64,000 nt of DNA from positions 2,972,519 through 3,036,518 of the forward strand of contig NW_003314262.1 of the NCBI RefSeq assembly GCF_000143415.4. The letters run 5' to 3'. This DNA is from Selaginella moellendorffii. Its lineage: Eukaryota; Streptophyta; Lycopodiopsida; Selaginellales; Selaginellaceae. Made by a program: the position numbers and the translations under genes. The notes below the pieces were generated by a model. It searched no databases. It saw only the letters and a list, made by a program, of their open reading frames with translations, and had not been told where the DNA came from. Below, in pieces: positions 12,401 to 24,889 of this stretch (position 1 is the stretch's first letter; every line of letters begins with the position of its first letter).

Positions 12401-13306
12401 CTGTAAATCAATGGGACAATCATAAGGCCGATGAACAGGCAGTACACTAGCTTTTTTCTTGTCAAACACATCCCCAAAATCATGATACTTCTCAGGAAGA
12501 CTGACAGGAGAAACATGCAAAGCAAAAAGAAAAAGAGGTTCTTCATGAAGGAGTTCTTTCATAGTGATTGTGGAGATAGGAGGAGGGGTACGACTAAATG
12601 GAATGATGAGACGAGGATACTGTCCAGTGTAAGATGGAAGAGAGGAAAAAGAAGAGGATGAAAACTGCGTAGAGTCAGGAACAGAACCCCGACTTGAGTT
12701 TAGGGAACTTTTCCTGATTTGGACTCGATGAACACCAGGGGAAGCCGTGGGAGATGGTGATGTGGGAGAGATAAGCTGTAAGTCCTTCCAACAAATCTGA
12801 GGCTGATGTAGTTGGAACCAAGGAAGACCGAGCACCACAGAGGAAGACTTGCTGTTGATGATGTTGAAGGCGATATCGGTGACGGTGGACCCGATGTGTA
12901 CTCAAACGGGCAACGTTTCCCTAAGTCCAGAAGATGGAGACACAAAATGCCCGCCGATGCCTTCAACCCTCAGATCCCGTATGGTAGGAGAAAGAGGAAC
13001 GTGATGTCGGGCAGCAAAGTCCGTGTCCATGAAGCAGGAAGTTGCACCCGAGTCCAGTAGCGCCAAAGCCTTGAGTCTTGATTGTCCGGTGAAAGAAAGG
13101 AGACATGGGACGCGGAAGTTGCGGGAATTGGTGGTGGCTTTGATGAAAGGTGGTGAGGAGCTTGATAAGGAAGAAAAGTGATTTTTATTTGGGGAGTCCA
13201 AACAGACAGCTCCTACTCTGTTTGGATAGGGTCGTTTCCCGACTGCAATAGTGGTGGACTTTGAGGCAGAGTGAACTCGAGCAATCGGGGAGGCTTCCTG
13301 GGACAC
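9467..13306 (-). pseudogene. pol: Pol: protease-RT-RNase H-integrase-chromodomain, two in-frame stops
   Basis: A single frame runs from about 13306 to the stop at 9467, broken by TGA at 12902-12904 (between the protease part and the RT part) and TAG at 9716-9718 (at the start of the chromodomain). Visible features in order: aspartic protease LLDSGATSCFMD; RT with VIDYRGLN, MPFGLTNAP and YLDDILIYS; RNase H with IEADASDFAIGAVLSQ; integrase zinc region (H-x-H...CDTCARNK); integrase core with SMDFLSDLP and VSDRGPQFISHFWQ; then a chromodomain ending near FHHRYPSRP. Both stops are one C-to-T change away from a sense codon (CGA, CAG), fitting methylcytosine decay or recent nonsense mutation. The rest is remarkably intact for about 1,270 codons. 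Confidence 0.9.
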
Positions 13307-14282
13307 ACAGCTGCTTTGTGATTAGGATCAGCACAGTAGAGGCAAAGATTATGAGATATTCGATGTTGCCTCTCAGCAGGACTCAACTTCCCTCTAATGA
13401 GTCGGGGAGTACCAGAAATATCCATCGGGACCGGAGCAGTAGGTTCAGGACTATGCCCCGAAGACTCAAGCTGGGATTCCTGAGTCTGGGACGGAAAAAC
13501 AGCGGCGCGGCGACTTTCCTGACGACGTTCAAAGAGACGATTGTCACATCGAACAGCTTTGTTGATGGCGTCCGACAGGTCCTTGGGATCCTCCATGGTG
13601 AGCAACAAATCCTTGACACCGTTGTTGAGGCCGAAACGAAATTGGTCAATCAGGGCCCGCTCATCCCACTGAGTGTCCAAGGCAAGGAGTTGGAACTCTG
13701 CAGCGTAGATCGAGGCAGGACGAGACCCCTGAGAGAGACGTCTCATCTTTGTGGTAGCAGCCCGAACCCGATCCGTCTCGCCAAAACATGCTTCGAGCTT
13801 CTCTTTGAACAATTGAAGATCCATCAGCTCCGGAACCACGACCCCTTTCATGCTCTTCTCCAGAAGAGGAGAAAACCATGACAAAGCTGCACCCTCGAGC
13901 AACGTCCCAATCGCGCCGATTTGAGACTCGGGAGTGGGGTACCGCCGATGTTGAAGTGCAAAGATCAGCTCCATTTGATTCAAAAATCCACGAAGCTCCG
14001 AACGCTTGCCTGAAAATTTCGCCGGGAAACTCACCTTCGGTTCAGGAACTTTGCTGGATCCTTGAGCCGAAAGTGAAGCAAGCTCCTGCTGCATGCGAAG
14101 AAGGGTTGCCTTCAGCTCGGTATTCTCAGACTGGATTTTTGACAAGGACTTCGGCAAAGAAATCAGAATGGCTTGGAGACTCCATTGGCAAGAAGAAAGA
14201 AAAGAAAGGGGGGAAACGACAAAGGCAATCAAATAATCAAAACAAGCTAAAAGAAAAGCAAAAAACACAATCTGAATCAAAC
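13213..14282 (-). CDS. gag: Gag polyprotein with CCHC-like zinc knuckle
   Basis: The frame ends at 13213. It has a coiled-coil-like N-terminus (SENTELKATLLRMQQELASL), a retrotransposon gag core (FPAKFSGKRSELRGFLNQME, then ALSWFSPLLE) and a C-terminal knuckle CLYCADPNHKAAVCP (C-x2-C-x4-H-x4-C). The open frame continues upstream into the LTR, to an ATG at 14328 within U5. No in-frame ATG lies between the LTR and the conserved core except the Met in LLRMQQELASL, so the true start is unclear. It overlaps the start of pol in another frame. Confidence 0.8.
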
Positions 14283-14669
14283 TGTCAAGACCCCCAACAA
14301 GATCAAGACTGGAAAATGCTAAAGACAAAGAGAAAAAGCTAGTGAAAACAAAGAAGAGGCCTTAGACTGGTGTTGATTCAGATTGTGGAGAAATGGAACA
14401 AGGCTAACCTATATATACTATAGGTTGATGAAGCTCCACCACTCTTGGATCGAGGACGGCCTAAATACAGCTGAGGTCGAGGAGGCGCCACATCATCATC
14501 AGGAATGTGACTCGAGACTCAGGAATCGGGAAGTGTCTTGAGAGTCAGGAATAGGGAAGTGTCTCGAGAGTCAGGAATAGGGAAGTGTCTCGAGAGTCAG
14601 GAATGTGGTCTGCAGGTCAGGAATCCGGCGAGAGTCAGGAATGTGGCAAGAATTGGGGGATTCCTGACA
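14283..14669 (-). repeat. LTR (5' LTR relative to coding strand)
   Basis: 387 bp, differing from the 9069-9455 LTR at two sites seen by eye (a C/T near 14538 and an A/G near 14580). The sequence after its inner end (minus strand GTTTGATTCAGATTGTG) is not a good match to the usual tRNA-iMet primer site, so the primer is undetermined. Confidence 0.95.
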
Positions 14670-16081
14670 CCCATTGATAGAGGTTTACAACACCTAATAT
14701 CATTAATTTTGTTTTATAACACAGACAAGTTCATGCCACTCTCTTTCTGACCAAACGAATCCAACACCAAGTTACTCAAGGATCAATAACTAGGTTCTCT
14801 AGAAAAGAATTGAGCATTGTAACCCAAGTCTTCAATAACAAGCTTAGATAAAATAGTTTAACGCTTCACCACTATCCATCCTACGACTCACCATTTGTAA
14901 AACCACCATAATCAACATGTATCAAGATAGGGATTCTCAATTACATAATATAAACACAAGCAATGAATTAATACCTCCTTGCAAATCATCTCTCCAAGAG
15001 AAGAAAATAATTTACATGTTTGATCTTTCATCCCTGATAACTCCCTTTTTGGTCTTAAAAGAGTTCAGGATCTACATTCTATAGATATGCTAAATTAGCA
15101 ATTCTAGACATTTTCTATAAAATAACAATTGGGACTGAACAAGACCAACACATAAGGTATGATAGAGTGAGGGTTCTTGGCAAACACGGTAAGTTATCAT
15201 CCAGTGATATTGAGGGATTAGTCTCAATATGCGAGGGTTCTTATCACTATCTAGTGTAAAATACAATGAGACGGAAACTCTTACCGAGCTAAGTATGCTT
15301 AGCTAATAACACATATGAATTCTGTCATTATACTTGTTTGGTCTAAGTACACTCGAAATGCCCAATTAACTCCACTAACACAAAAGGGATTAATAAAAGG
15401 TCTAGCAATATTGGCCTCCTGCCATCATGGCACTATAGAAAGAATATCCGAAAGGACTAGCTGAAAAATAACTTTTGATACCTGAAGTCACATTCATGAG
15501 AAAAATCAAGATCCAAAGAAAATTCTTCGTCACTCAAAACAACAAGGTCACTTCCACTAATATAAGTTATAATGCTCAAAACTTACTAAATATAGAATGT
15601 CCCTAGATTGCGAATTTGGACACGAGATAAATACCATTGTGTTCAAAACAATCTCTACATTCTGTAGATATGCCAAATGAGCGAATCTAGACACTTTCCA
15701 TAAATAGCATTTGGGACTAAAATAAGACTAACACAAAGGGTATAATAGCAAGGGTATTTGGTAGACATAACAAGCTATCATACAGCAATATTGAGGGCTT
15801 AGTCTCAATATGTGAGGGTTCTTGTCAAGCTAGTGCAAAATAGAGCAAAAGAGAACTAAAGGCAAGGCTGAGTATGCTCAGCTAGAAACACATAAGAGTG
15901 CCTACTTTATGTCCATCTAATTAAATATAGGTGTTAAGCCCAGTTTACTAACACTTGAACAAGAGGGGTTGATAAAGGGAACCAGCAATATCGACTTTTT
16001 GCTGTCATGACAGTAAGGAAAGAATATTTGAAAGGACAACTGACACATAACTTTTAATACCCGAAATCACATTTGCGACAC
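14670..16081 (-). repeat. Decayed family B LTR fragments
   Basis: 15560-16081 matches the right half of the LTR at 18191-19338, and 15050-15500 is a second, more diverged copy of the same half. The sequence at 16079-16095 reads, on the minus strand, as a purine tract (aaaggggggaaag) followed by TGTCGCAAATGTGA, the junction of polypurine tract and 3' LTR. 14670-15050 is AT-rich with no feature I can identify. Confidence 0.6.
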
Positions 16082-18190
16082 TTTCCCCCCTTTAAGGAAG
16101 ATCAATGTCCTCATCGATGCATACTCAAGTCTAGAGCACCACCAAGGAAACAACTCTAAAAATTATTTAAAGTAATCACACCATATGGGAAATGCACCAA
16201 CTTAAATGAGTTAGGGTAACCTCTTTATCTAACATGGATGCACTACCAAATCAGACACCTTCTGACCGTTGTTGATAAATAAAGGACTAACAAAGTTAGC
16301 CACTCTTGCTACTCTAGTTATCACCCACCTTACAAAAGTGTGATATACCCTTGCCAGTAGGGACATAAAGAGAGAAGCCAGAGGCCCCAACCCTCTTAAC
16401 CAAACCTGTTAGTAAGGTTTAAATAGATTACTGCAAATAGGCAATTAAAGTTGTTTATATGGTCATGCTTTTTTTACGAAATAAAGAACATCGACAGAGA
16501 GGTGGGTGATGTGACCAGTCGACAGTAGCTACCCCATGACTAAAGATTTCACCATGCACACAAAGTGCCAAAGCTAATCTATCTATACTAGCTTAAACTC
16601 AAAGATCAATAGATAGACAATATCAAAGTCATCTTAGAGACTTAATTATCAGTGAATAAAGCTTAGTTTAGAACACAAAAGTATTCCAAGTAAGTTATCA
16701 TCCAATAAACCAATATTTGAGTATAGGAATCACCAAGATCATCATAAGTGGAAAACATAGGATTCACTATCCAATAAAATTCAATAGTTAATGTATCATA
16801 GAAAAAACTTAATAATAAAACTTAACTACCAAAGATTGTAGATAACATGCCAAATAATTTACAAAAGATAGCTCAAAGAACACAACGTATTATTAACTAG
16901 CAAGTAAGATACTTGTGAATATATCACCCAAAGAAAATAACATCTAAATCTATCAAAACTAACTGGAACAATAATCAATTGAACAAAAGAAATGCAATAA
17001 GACCGACAAACACTTATTTATGCCAACTATTCCACTAGCCAATTTAAATAGATCCCGGTTAACAATATGAAGGAACTCAAGTTGTTTAAACAAGTGTTAG
17101 CAACATCCTATTGATGTCTCAAACCCAAGAGACCAATCCAAAGCAAACTATAAAGAACATATGGTAATGCGAAAAGCCATAAGTCATCAAAGAGAACAAC
17201 TAACTATTGAAGAAAAAATCAACTATTCTAAAGAATGGCAACTCATTTTATATCAACAATAATCAAGCAAAACTCTTAATGAGAACAATCAACTACCTCA
17301 AAATGATAGTCATTCGTCATCAATGATTGCTAAATGCAAATACTAACAACATTGAAGTTAATAAGCCAAAAATGCCTTCTCCAACAACTCCTAGCAAATG
17401 GAATAATAAGCATAAAAACTCAAAAAAGGTTTAGCGTTTCACCGCTATCCATTCTACAACTCACCACTTGCAAGGCCATCATTTCTACATGCATCAAGGT
17501 AGGGACTCTTGATTGCATAATGTGAACATAATCAATGAGTTAACACCTCATTGTAAATCATCTCTTTAATAAAGGAAGATGATTTACGTGTTTGATCCCT
17601 TGTCCCTAATGACTCTCTTTTTGGCTTCATCTTTAGCCAAACCTTAAATTTGTATTCACACTACCTTCAATCCAATCTAAGAAGAGTTTATGAGAGAGCA
17701 CGGCAATGATTACTTAAACCAATAGACTAATCCCTACAGTCTTAGTTGATTCACTTGTAATTATGCCTAGGAAGGATCCACTAGTGTTGTGCTAAACAAC
17801 TACAGACCAGCCTATTTACCACTCATAGCAAACCTAGGAGAGGTTTACTTTCACCCACGATACATGGAATAACTTATGGAACTACCGATAGGCTAATATT
17901 AATCCTGCCAACTCAAAGCATAACTTTGAGTTGCTAATGTGCCTCACTCACAAGCTCAAGCGCAAACTCATGCAAACAGAGCTTCTCAGTCCATCTTATG
18001 AGCCCAAGAGCAAACTCACATTATTACGGTACAAAAAGATAACCAAATCCATATCTAAAGAACTAATACAAAGTCTTAGCACCTAATATGTACCTACTTG
18101 GATCATCGTTTTCATCTTTGCATATGTAACAAAATTAGTTGCCTAATCTCATTAGATAATACTCGCCAAGACTCATCTTTTGATACCAAA
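16082..18190 (-). mobile_element. Non-coding interior of a family B LTR element (LARD-like)
   Basis: About 2.1 kb lie between the 3' LTR fragment on the left and a full LTR on the right, with a polypurine tract at the left end and a primer-binding site at the right end (minus strand TTTGGTATCAAAAGATGAG). No gag or pol frame is visible, only AT-rich sequence, so the element looks non-autonomous. 'LARD-like' is an inference from layout. Confidence 0.5.
18182..18190 (-). promoter_or_regulatory. Primer-binding site of family B element (tRNA-iMet type)
   Basis: The minus strand reads TGGTATCAAAAG directly after the LTR end TGCTACA. It is one or two bases off the canonical TGGTATCAGAG. Confidence 0.6.
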
Positions 18191-19338
18191 TGTAGCACAT
18201 GTGGTTTTTACCCTTTATCCTATAGTGATTTACCATAAGATAACCATAAAATGGAGCTTAAACCCTCTATGTGCCATATGTCATATGCCATGTGCCACAT
18301 GCCACACGTCCAAAGGACAGTAGAATGGAACTCGAGTTTTAGGGCCTTGGGCCATTAAACAAATGAACGGTGCCAAACTCCCAAGCATGGAGCCAAAGAG
18401 CAATGGCACTGGAGCACAAAATGACTCCCAAACATACAACCCAAGGAGCGAAGGATAGGAGCATAGAGCAACTTGGATCAGTCCTAGAACAACCAACATC
18501 CCAATACCAGCCACAACATGCAAAATAGAGCCAAATAGAGTTTAGCACTATTTCAGCATATCGGTGGGCTAATGCAAGAATATAGGTACTCCACTAATTA
18601 GCATGGAATGGAACTTGGGCTTATACCCAAGCCAGACATAGGACGAGGACAGGCACGCAAGTGGGAGCTAGATTATGCCTCAAGTTAGTCAGCCATGCCC
18701 GATCTACCCCCTATCCTTACTATATATTTGGAACCCCTTATATCCCCCCCCCCCCCCTAAGGAATACACGCTTTAGGCTTTCACCCCAAGCCTCCCTTAG
18801 TATCAGGAGTTAGTTTTTGGGACAAACTCAAAACTTACTAAATATAGAATGTCTCTAGATTGCAATTTTGGACACGGGACGAACACCATTGTGTTCAAGA
18901 CAATCTCTACATTCTATAAATATGCCAAATGAGCGAATCTAAACACTTTCTATAAATAACATTTGGGACTCAAAAGAAACTAACACAAAGGGCACGATAG
19001 CGAAGGTGTTTAGTAGATATGGTAAGCTATCATTCAACAATATTAAGGGACTAATCTCAATACGTGAGGGTTTTTGTCAAGCCAATGCAAGACAGAGCAA
19101 AAGAGAATTAAGAGCCAGGCCGAGTATGTTTAGCTAGAAACACATAGGAATTCCTACCTTATGTCCATCTAGCTAAGTAAGTACAAGTGCTAAGCCCAAT
19201 TTACTAACACTTGAATAAGAGGGGCTGATAAAAGGAACTAGCAATACCGACTTTCTGCCGTCATGACAGTAAAGAAAGAATATTCGAAAGGATAACTAAC
19301 AGGTAACTTTCGATACTCGAAGTCACATTTGCGATAGG
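18191..19338 (-). repeat. Family B LTR, about 1.15 kb
   Basis: On the + strand it starts TGTAGCACATGTGG and ends near CACATTTGCGATA (an intact relative ends TTTGCGACA). On its own (minus) strand it reads TGTCGCAAATG...TGCTACA followed by the primer site TGGTATCAAAAGA. A C12-14 tract near 18740 (poly-G on the element strand) follows the conserved GGTGAAAGCCTAAAGCGT box. Confidence 0.7.
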
Positions 19339-19980
19339 TATCCACTTTATATTGTATGGAGAGAAAGGAGGATTACAAACTTTTGTTATTGGAATAATGT
19401 TGTACCTTAAGTAAATAATCATTTTCACACTATAGTTGTAGATTTAAGGTTTCCCATTTGGAATTGGCAAATAAAAAGGTTTCTACTTTGACTATAAAGC
19501 ATAATTATTACTTTGAGAAGGATTAACTCCTATAATACTACAACAATATTCCAAATATCTCTCTTTGGTCCCTCCTTTTTAGCAGTGTATTGAAGAGTAT
19601 TCCAACTAATGAGGAGTAAAATGGTTATTTCATAGTGGAGAAGATCTTAAGGGCAAAAGTATCCTCTTTATATTGTTTTGAGTGAAAAGAGAATTGGAAA
19701 TTTTTGCTATTGAAAGAATGTCTTGCCCCTAACAAGGAATAATTTCCAAGCATAAGTTTAATTTTTATAGATTCAAGGTTTGCCATCTGGAGCTACTGCC
19801 TTCTACTCAGAATATGAAGCACAGTTATAATTTTGAGAAGGATCAACTTTTATAATGCTAAATACCACTTCAAATACTTGCCCTCCTCCACTGCTTTGAC
19901 TAATAGTGCATTAAAAAGTATTCCAGTTAATGAGGAGTACAATGGTTACTTCATAGCAGAGGAAGATATAGAAGCACTTT
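19337..19980. repeat. Tandem duplication of about 320 bp
   Basis: 19337-19657 and 19658-19980 align over their length (gtatccactttatattg against gtatcctctttatattg; both end near 'cagttaatgaggagtacaatggttacttcat'). The second copy keeps a short open stretch (SSTALTNSALKSIPVNEEYN), so this may be a duplicated exon of a lost gene. Confidence 0.65.
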
Positions 19981-20399
19981 TGTTAGAAACAAATTTTTCA
20001 AAGTAGGTGGGAGAATTAAAATGCTATTGCACAAAAAAGACAACTCTAAACTTTGTTTCATTGCAACTGAGATATTTAAAAATATCCATCTAAATTTCTA
20101 TATGAAATTGGGTTTTGTAGTGAAAATAAAAGTTTAACCTACATCCAATCCTTGTTAGGATACGTTGATGGGATGTAAATGGCTTGTAGAAATGTTATAT
20201 ATCATGGAACCCAATGTGATGAGTTCCCCAAGAACTTATTACATACATAGATTTCCTCCCCTAGCTTGAAGTCAGGTGAATCAACTACAAAATGGTAGAG
20301 TTTTGACAACCACTCCATAATATTTTAGATAATATTGATTGAAAGATAAGTACTTACCTTGGACAATCTCCAAAAACCATATTTTGGGATGCTTTGTAA

Positions 20400-21210
20400 C
20401 ACCTTCAAATTAGAAATCCTTGATAAGATCCTCTATTCATACTACACATTCTAAGGTAAAAACGTATAGAGTGAGTCAGTGCTAATGCTTGTTAAAGCTT
20501 TTATGGGCACTCCATTCTTGTATGGTTGTTAGAGAGCTTCCATCATGATAGAGTGCTGAAATCGTACTCAAGGCATCATCAACTAACTTGGATTCCAAAA
20601 AGAGCCTTTAATGGATGACCATTGCCATGCATTCCTTCATTATTTTCACATAGTTTTCACCACCAAAGTCCTCTAATGCCATTTCTATAACCTGGTGGAG
20701 ATTAGTGATTGCCAACTCCATCCTATCCTCTTTTAGATCCCCATTGTTGCTCACAGCAAATTCAATGCATTCTAAACTTCCTTCAAGGTTTGAAGATTGT
20801 CAAACTAGAAGATGATAAGCAAAGCTCAAATGACTTATTTACTAGCTTCTCTGGTAATTTGATCATATAGTGGAAAAGACATGGTGGAAGAAAGTGGTGA
20901 CAATAACTTGTACAAGGTATTTATTCCAATTTTAGTCCTGCTTTTCTCAAACATGTCACCCATAGACCCTTCCAAGGTTTCATAGAGTGAACCTAGAGCA
21001 CAACAAAGCAATGGAGAAAGAATTGTACTTTTGGGCAGCTTGCTCTAGACAACAATATTCTTCCCATTCACAAAAGGATGGATGTTATAACTCCAAGCAA
21101 GACACCAAGATTAAAGTTTCTCTAAAGCCCAAGATTGACAAGTGTGCAATAAACTCAAATTTATTAGGTGAATTAGAAGAAATCAATCTAACTTACCAAA
21201 CTTGGAGATA
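20400..21210 (-). pseudogene. Decayed multi-exon gene, product unknown
   Basis: The minus strand shows several consistent open pieces: around 21030-21190 (EFIAHLSILGFRETLILVS), around 20880-21010 (GSMGDMFEKSRTKIGINTLY, then YKLLSPLSSTMSFPLYDQ) and around 20480-20810 (NLEGSLECIEFAVSNNGDL, then MALEDFGGENYVKIMKECMA). They are separated by stops and intron-like AT-rich gaps. The helical composition suggests a soluble protein. I do not recognise the family. Confidence 0.4.
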
Positions 21211-21862
21211 ACCACACATGAATAGATAGTAGCTACACTATTGTGATTCTATTTGTTGCTCATAGATGCAAAAAATGATTGTACTAAGAAACTATTCCCA
21301 GGTATTTAAGGGGTACAAGATTGGACCTTGATTAATTCTCGTCCAAAAAAGTATGAAATCTGTGATGAAGTAAACAAAGAAATTAAAATAAAATTGCAAA
21401 GAAAGCATAAAAACCATGCTTAAGTTTTGCTTTGTGGGTGCAATATTTTAAATATTTCAAGTGCAACACAGCCTAGGCTCCAAAAATCCACAGAAACACT
21501 ATTATATATTAAAGATACAAGATTCAGCAATGTGGCTACAATTATAAATTCACATATCTAAGTCCAGTAAGAAGAAATTGTTAGTTTTAGATATACACAA
21601 ACTGGAGAAGTACTAAAAAATAAAGAACATTGAATGCAAACTTATTGCAAGGATGAGTGGAAAGAAGAAAACCTAATATCACTGCTATGACATACTTTTT
21701 CTATGCTGGAATAATACATTTCTATAAAAGTATTCAATTTTTCTTTACCTTGTAACTGCAAAAAGGATGTGGTTCTTATTGGCAGGCATTGGCCTTACAA
21801 TTTATAATGTTGACCATTCTTGAATTTATGAATTAAAGAGTTCAGCTTGTGAGTTTGTTTTT

Positions 21863-21885
21863 TGTGTGTGTGTGTGTGTGTGTGT
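21863..21885. repeat. (TG)n microsatellite
   Basis: About eleven TG units in an AT-rich, gene-free stretch. 21211-22619 otherwise shows only AT-rich sequence. Confidence 0.9.
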
Positions 21886-22619
21886 TCTGGAGGATACTTC
21901 TTGTCTAAGATTTTAAATATTTATTCTCTGCTTTAATAGAGAGGTTTGTTATAACATAAAGTAAGATAAGATTTTTTGCAAAAAAAAGTAATTTTTACTT
22001 GTAAAATCCATACTATATGCTTTTCAGTTTTTAAATGTCAGGTTTTTTAGAATTTAAAAACTATTAAATTTAAAATAAGATTCTTTTGCAAGGCCATATA
22101 CCAATTTCAAAGATTAAAAAACAACTATTAATGTAAACTTGTTGCATATAAAAATAGATTTAATTCTTTAGAATACATTCTTGGGATTTTTTTATAACAT
22201 AGTGTCTAAAATAATATGAATATTCACTTGGACTCTCATTCTAAAAGAGGGAAATACACATAAATATTTATGTATTTTAGTGTTAATAATTTTAACTCTT
22301 GCAATCTTTCTTCTCAAGGTAATAGTTCAAGGGTTAAGAGTTATACTAGCCATCCTATTGCATAACACATCTCTTACTTGTTTAAAAATATTGCAATTCC
22401 ATGATTTTCAAGAATTGCTCTATCTATTTTTAGCTTTTGGTGGAAAAAATGGTGACAATCATTATGATGTGATATATGCTCTTACAACATATTGTAACAT
22501 TACACCCCTAAAAAAATATTATAAAATATTTTTCAAGATGGTAAAGATAGAAATGGAGATACATGAATATTTTGGGAAATATTGCAAAAAGAACATTTGT
22601 ATGTATATAAAATGAAAGA

Positions 22620-22806
22620 ATATTTTTTTATTAACTAAAATATTTATAATTCTGATAATCTTATTAGACTTTGAGAAGGTATATGACCAAGTCGACTGGA
22701 AAGTACTTAAAACCATCATGCTCAAATAAGGGATCCCATAAGAATACATTGATTAGATAGCATCTCTCTACCACATAACTTCAAATAGAGTCATTATCAA
22801 TGGGGG
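22620..22806 (+). pseudogene. LINE (non-LTR retrotransposon) reverse-transcriptase fragment
   Basis: One frame reads LDFEKVYDQVDWKVLKTIML, then EYID and IASLYHITSNRVIING, with three stops. This is the conserved stretch of plant LINE reverse transcriptases around the first catalytic Asp (family consensus D-F-x-K-A-Y-D-x-V-x-W). It ends abruptly where LTR-like sequence begins. Confidence 0.85.
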
Positions 22807-24889
22807 GTTTCAAATGTATTATAGGGATAGTGGTTGGAATATATGTTTAACCATTTGAGATATTAATTTGGTTTTTGTTGGGTTGTGTCACTCTTTATTC
22901 TGTGTTCGGCTTGGGTCTAAGCCCAAGTTCTATGCTACCTAATTGATAAAGTACCCTTCTTCTCGTGTTAAGCCACCAGTATGCCAAAATCATGCCAAAC
23001 ATCATTTGACACCGTTTTGTATGTAGATGTTGGATATGGGGAATTAGTACTTGTGAGATTGTACTAGACTTTCAGCAAAAAACTCACATAAAGGGTTTAT
23101 GTTCCATTTCGTGGTTATCCTATAGTAAATCACCATAAGATAAAGGATAAAAACCATGTAGACTATATTTGGTATTAAAGAGCACCATTCTATTCTACTT
23201 TAATTACTTAATTATGCCTTTAACCACTTGGAAGAATTTCATTCACAACCTTCATAAGTTTTCATCCTGACTTAGGGTACTTGCTAACCCCCAGATATAT
23301 TCTCACAACCACACTGACTTTGCATTTAATGCTCTATATGTTTGGTCCCACTTTGGACACCTGAAAGTACCATCAACATACTAGCCTTTTATGTTAAAGC
23401 TATGTTTATTTCCAATATTTTATTGGTAGTCCAAGACCATCAGTACCATAGTCTCATCTTTCCAAGTCTGAGCTATCCATTCATGAGTGATCATCCCATA
23501 ACCACACTTTAACATCTTTAGGATATTCCAAGATATTAGAAACACCATTCCTTGATATCCCTTTTCTGATTCTCACAAAGTCTCTTTTCGTATATAGTAG
23601 TGCTCACCAACACTACTATGTTTAGTTAACTTCACAAACATCAAAGGGACTGATAAAAGGTATAGCAATAGCAACCTTTTACTATCATGGCAGTAAGGAA
23701 AAAATATCCAAAAGGATTCACTAATAAATAACTTATGATATCCATAGTTACATTTACGACTCTCTTCCCCCCCTATACCACCCCCCCCCCCCCCCTGCCC
23801 TTAGAGAATATCATATCTTCGTCAATACCTACGCTAGTCTAGACCACTACCATGAAAATAATTCTAAAAAAAGTTCACAATGTTCACACTTTGTGAAAAA
23901 TGTACTAACTTAAATGAGTTAAAAGGTGTCTAACACAAATATGCTACAACTCAAACACCTTCTAACCGTCACTGACAAGGAAATGACTAACCAAGTTTGC
24001 CACCCTTGTTGCTCTAAGTATCCCCTAGCTTATAAAAGATGATATACCTTACTTGCAAGTGATATAGAGAGAAAAACTAAAGGCCCAAACCCTTCTGAGC
24101 AAACAAACCAAACTCGTTGATAAATTAGATAGACTACAGTAAACAAGTAGTTATTTATATAGTTACGCCCTTTTAATGAAATTAGGAACATCAAGAGAGA
24201 GGTAAGTTATGTGACTAATTAATAGTAGGTATCCTATAACTAAAGATTTCACCATGCATATAGAATGTAGAAGCCAATTTGCCTATACTGACCCAAACTC
24301 AAAAACTAATAAATGAACAATATCAAAGTTATAGACAATGATATCTTAGAGACAAAATTATCAATGAATAAATATTAAATTAAAATATAAAAGTATTTCA
24401 ATTAAGTTATTATCTGATAAAAAAAGAGTATAGAAACCACCAAGATCATTATATTTTAAAGTTATAGGAATATTAAAGAACTTAAATTATTTAAACAAGT
24501 ATTAGTAACATTTTATTAATGTCTTAAACCCAAGAGACCAATTTAGAGCAAGCCACAAAAAACATATGATAATATGCTAAGCCAAAAGCCATCAAAGAGA
24601 ATAATTAACCATTATAAAAGATTATCAATCATTCCATCAATAAAGAGATGTAAAATCATCATCAAAGAAAGAATCTACCATCTTAAAAAAAGGTAAATCA
24701 TTCAACATCAATAATAAATTAGTAAAACCTTTTACAAGTATAATCAACTATCCTAGATAATAGTTAATTATCACTAATGATTGCCAGATGTGGAAGCTAG
24801 CTTTAACATTGAAGCTAATAAACTAAAATACCTTCCCTAACAACTCTTAACAAATGGCACACATGGGTATAAAAATCTCGAGAGAAAAC
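22807..24889. repeat. Mosaic of decayed LTR fragments (families A and B)
   Basis: 22807-23172 matches the family B LTR in + orientation and runs into a TTTGGTATTAAAGAG primer-like site. About 23190-23400 is a minus-strand relic of the family A LTR end. 23590-23790 is a minus-strand family B LTR end with its purine tract (C-rich on +, including a C15 run near 23785). 23790-24889 matches the non-coding interior at 16.1-17.4 kb. Confidence 0.6.

Larger units (their letters stand above)
9069..14669 (-). mobile_element. Young Ty3/gypsy chromovirus, LTR-flanked, 5.6 kb
   Basis: The two LTRs of 387 bp (9069-9455 and 14283-14669) differ at only two positions by eye. The element is flanked by an exact 5-bp target duplication CCCAT (9064-9068 and 14670-14674). 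LTRs run TGTCAAG...CTGACA. The coding strand is minus, in the order gag (13213 to about 14280), then protease, RT, RNase H, integrase and chromodomain (13306 down to 9467). Gag and pol are in different frames and overlap by about 94 bp. The pol frame has two in-frame stops. The integrase, the chromodomain (DWKGYGPEERTWEPADN) and the gag knuckle region read like the Sushi/Tcn1-type chromoviruses of fungi, vertebrates and non-seed plants rather than seed-plant lineages. That comparison is from memory and needs a tree. Confidence 0.95.

Noticed and set aside
12229-12546. Hydrophobic and basic frames on both strands inside pol (e.g. 12229-12546, 10208-10564)
   Set aside because: They overlap the continuous pol frame and contain no conserved motif.
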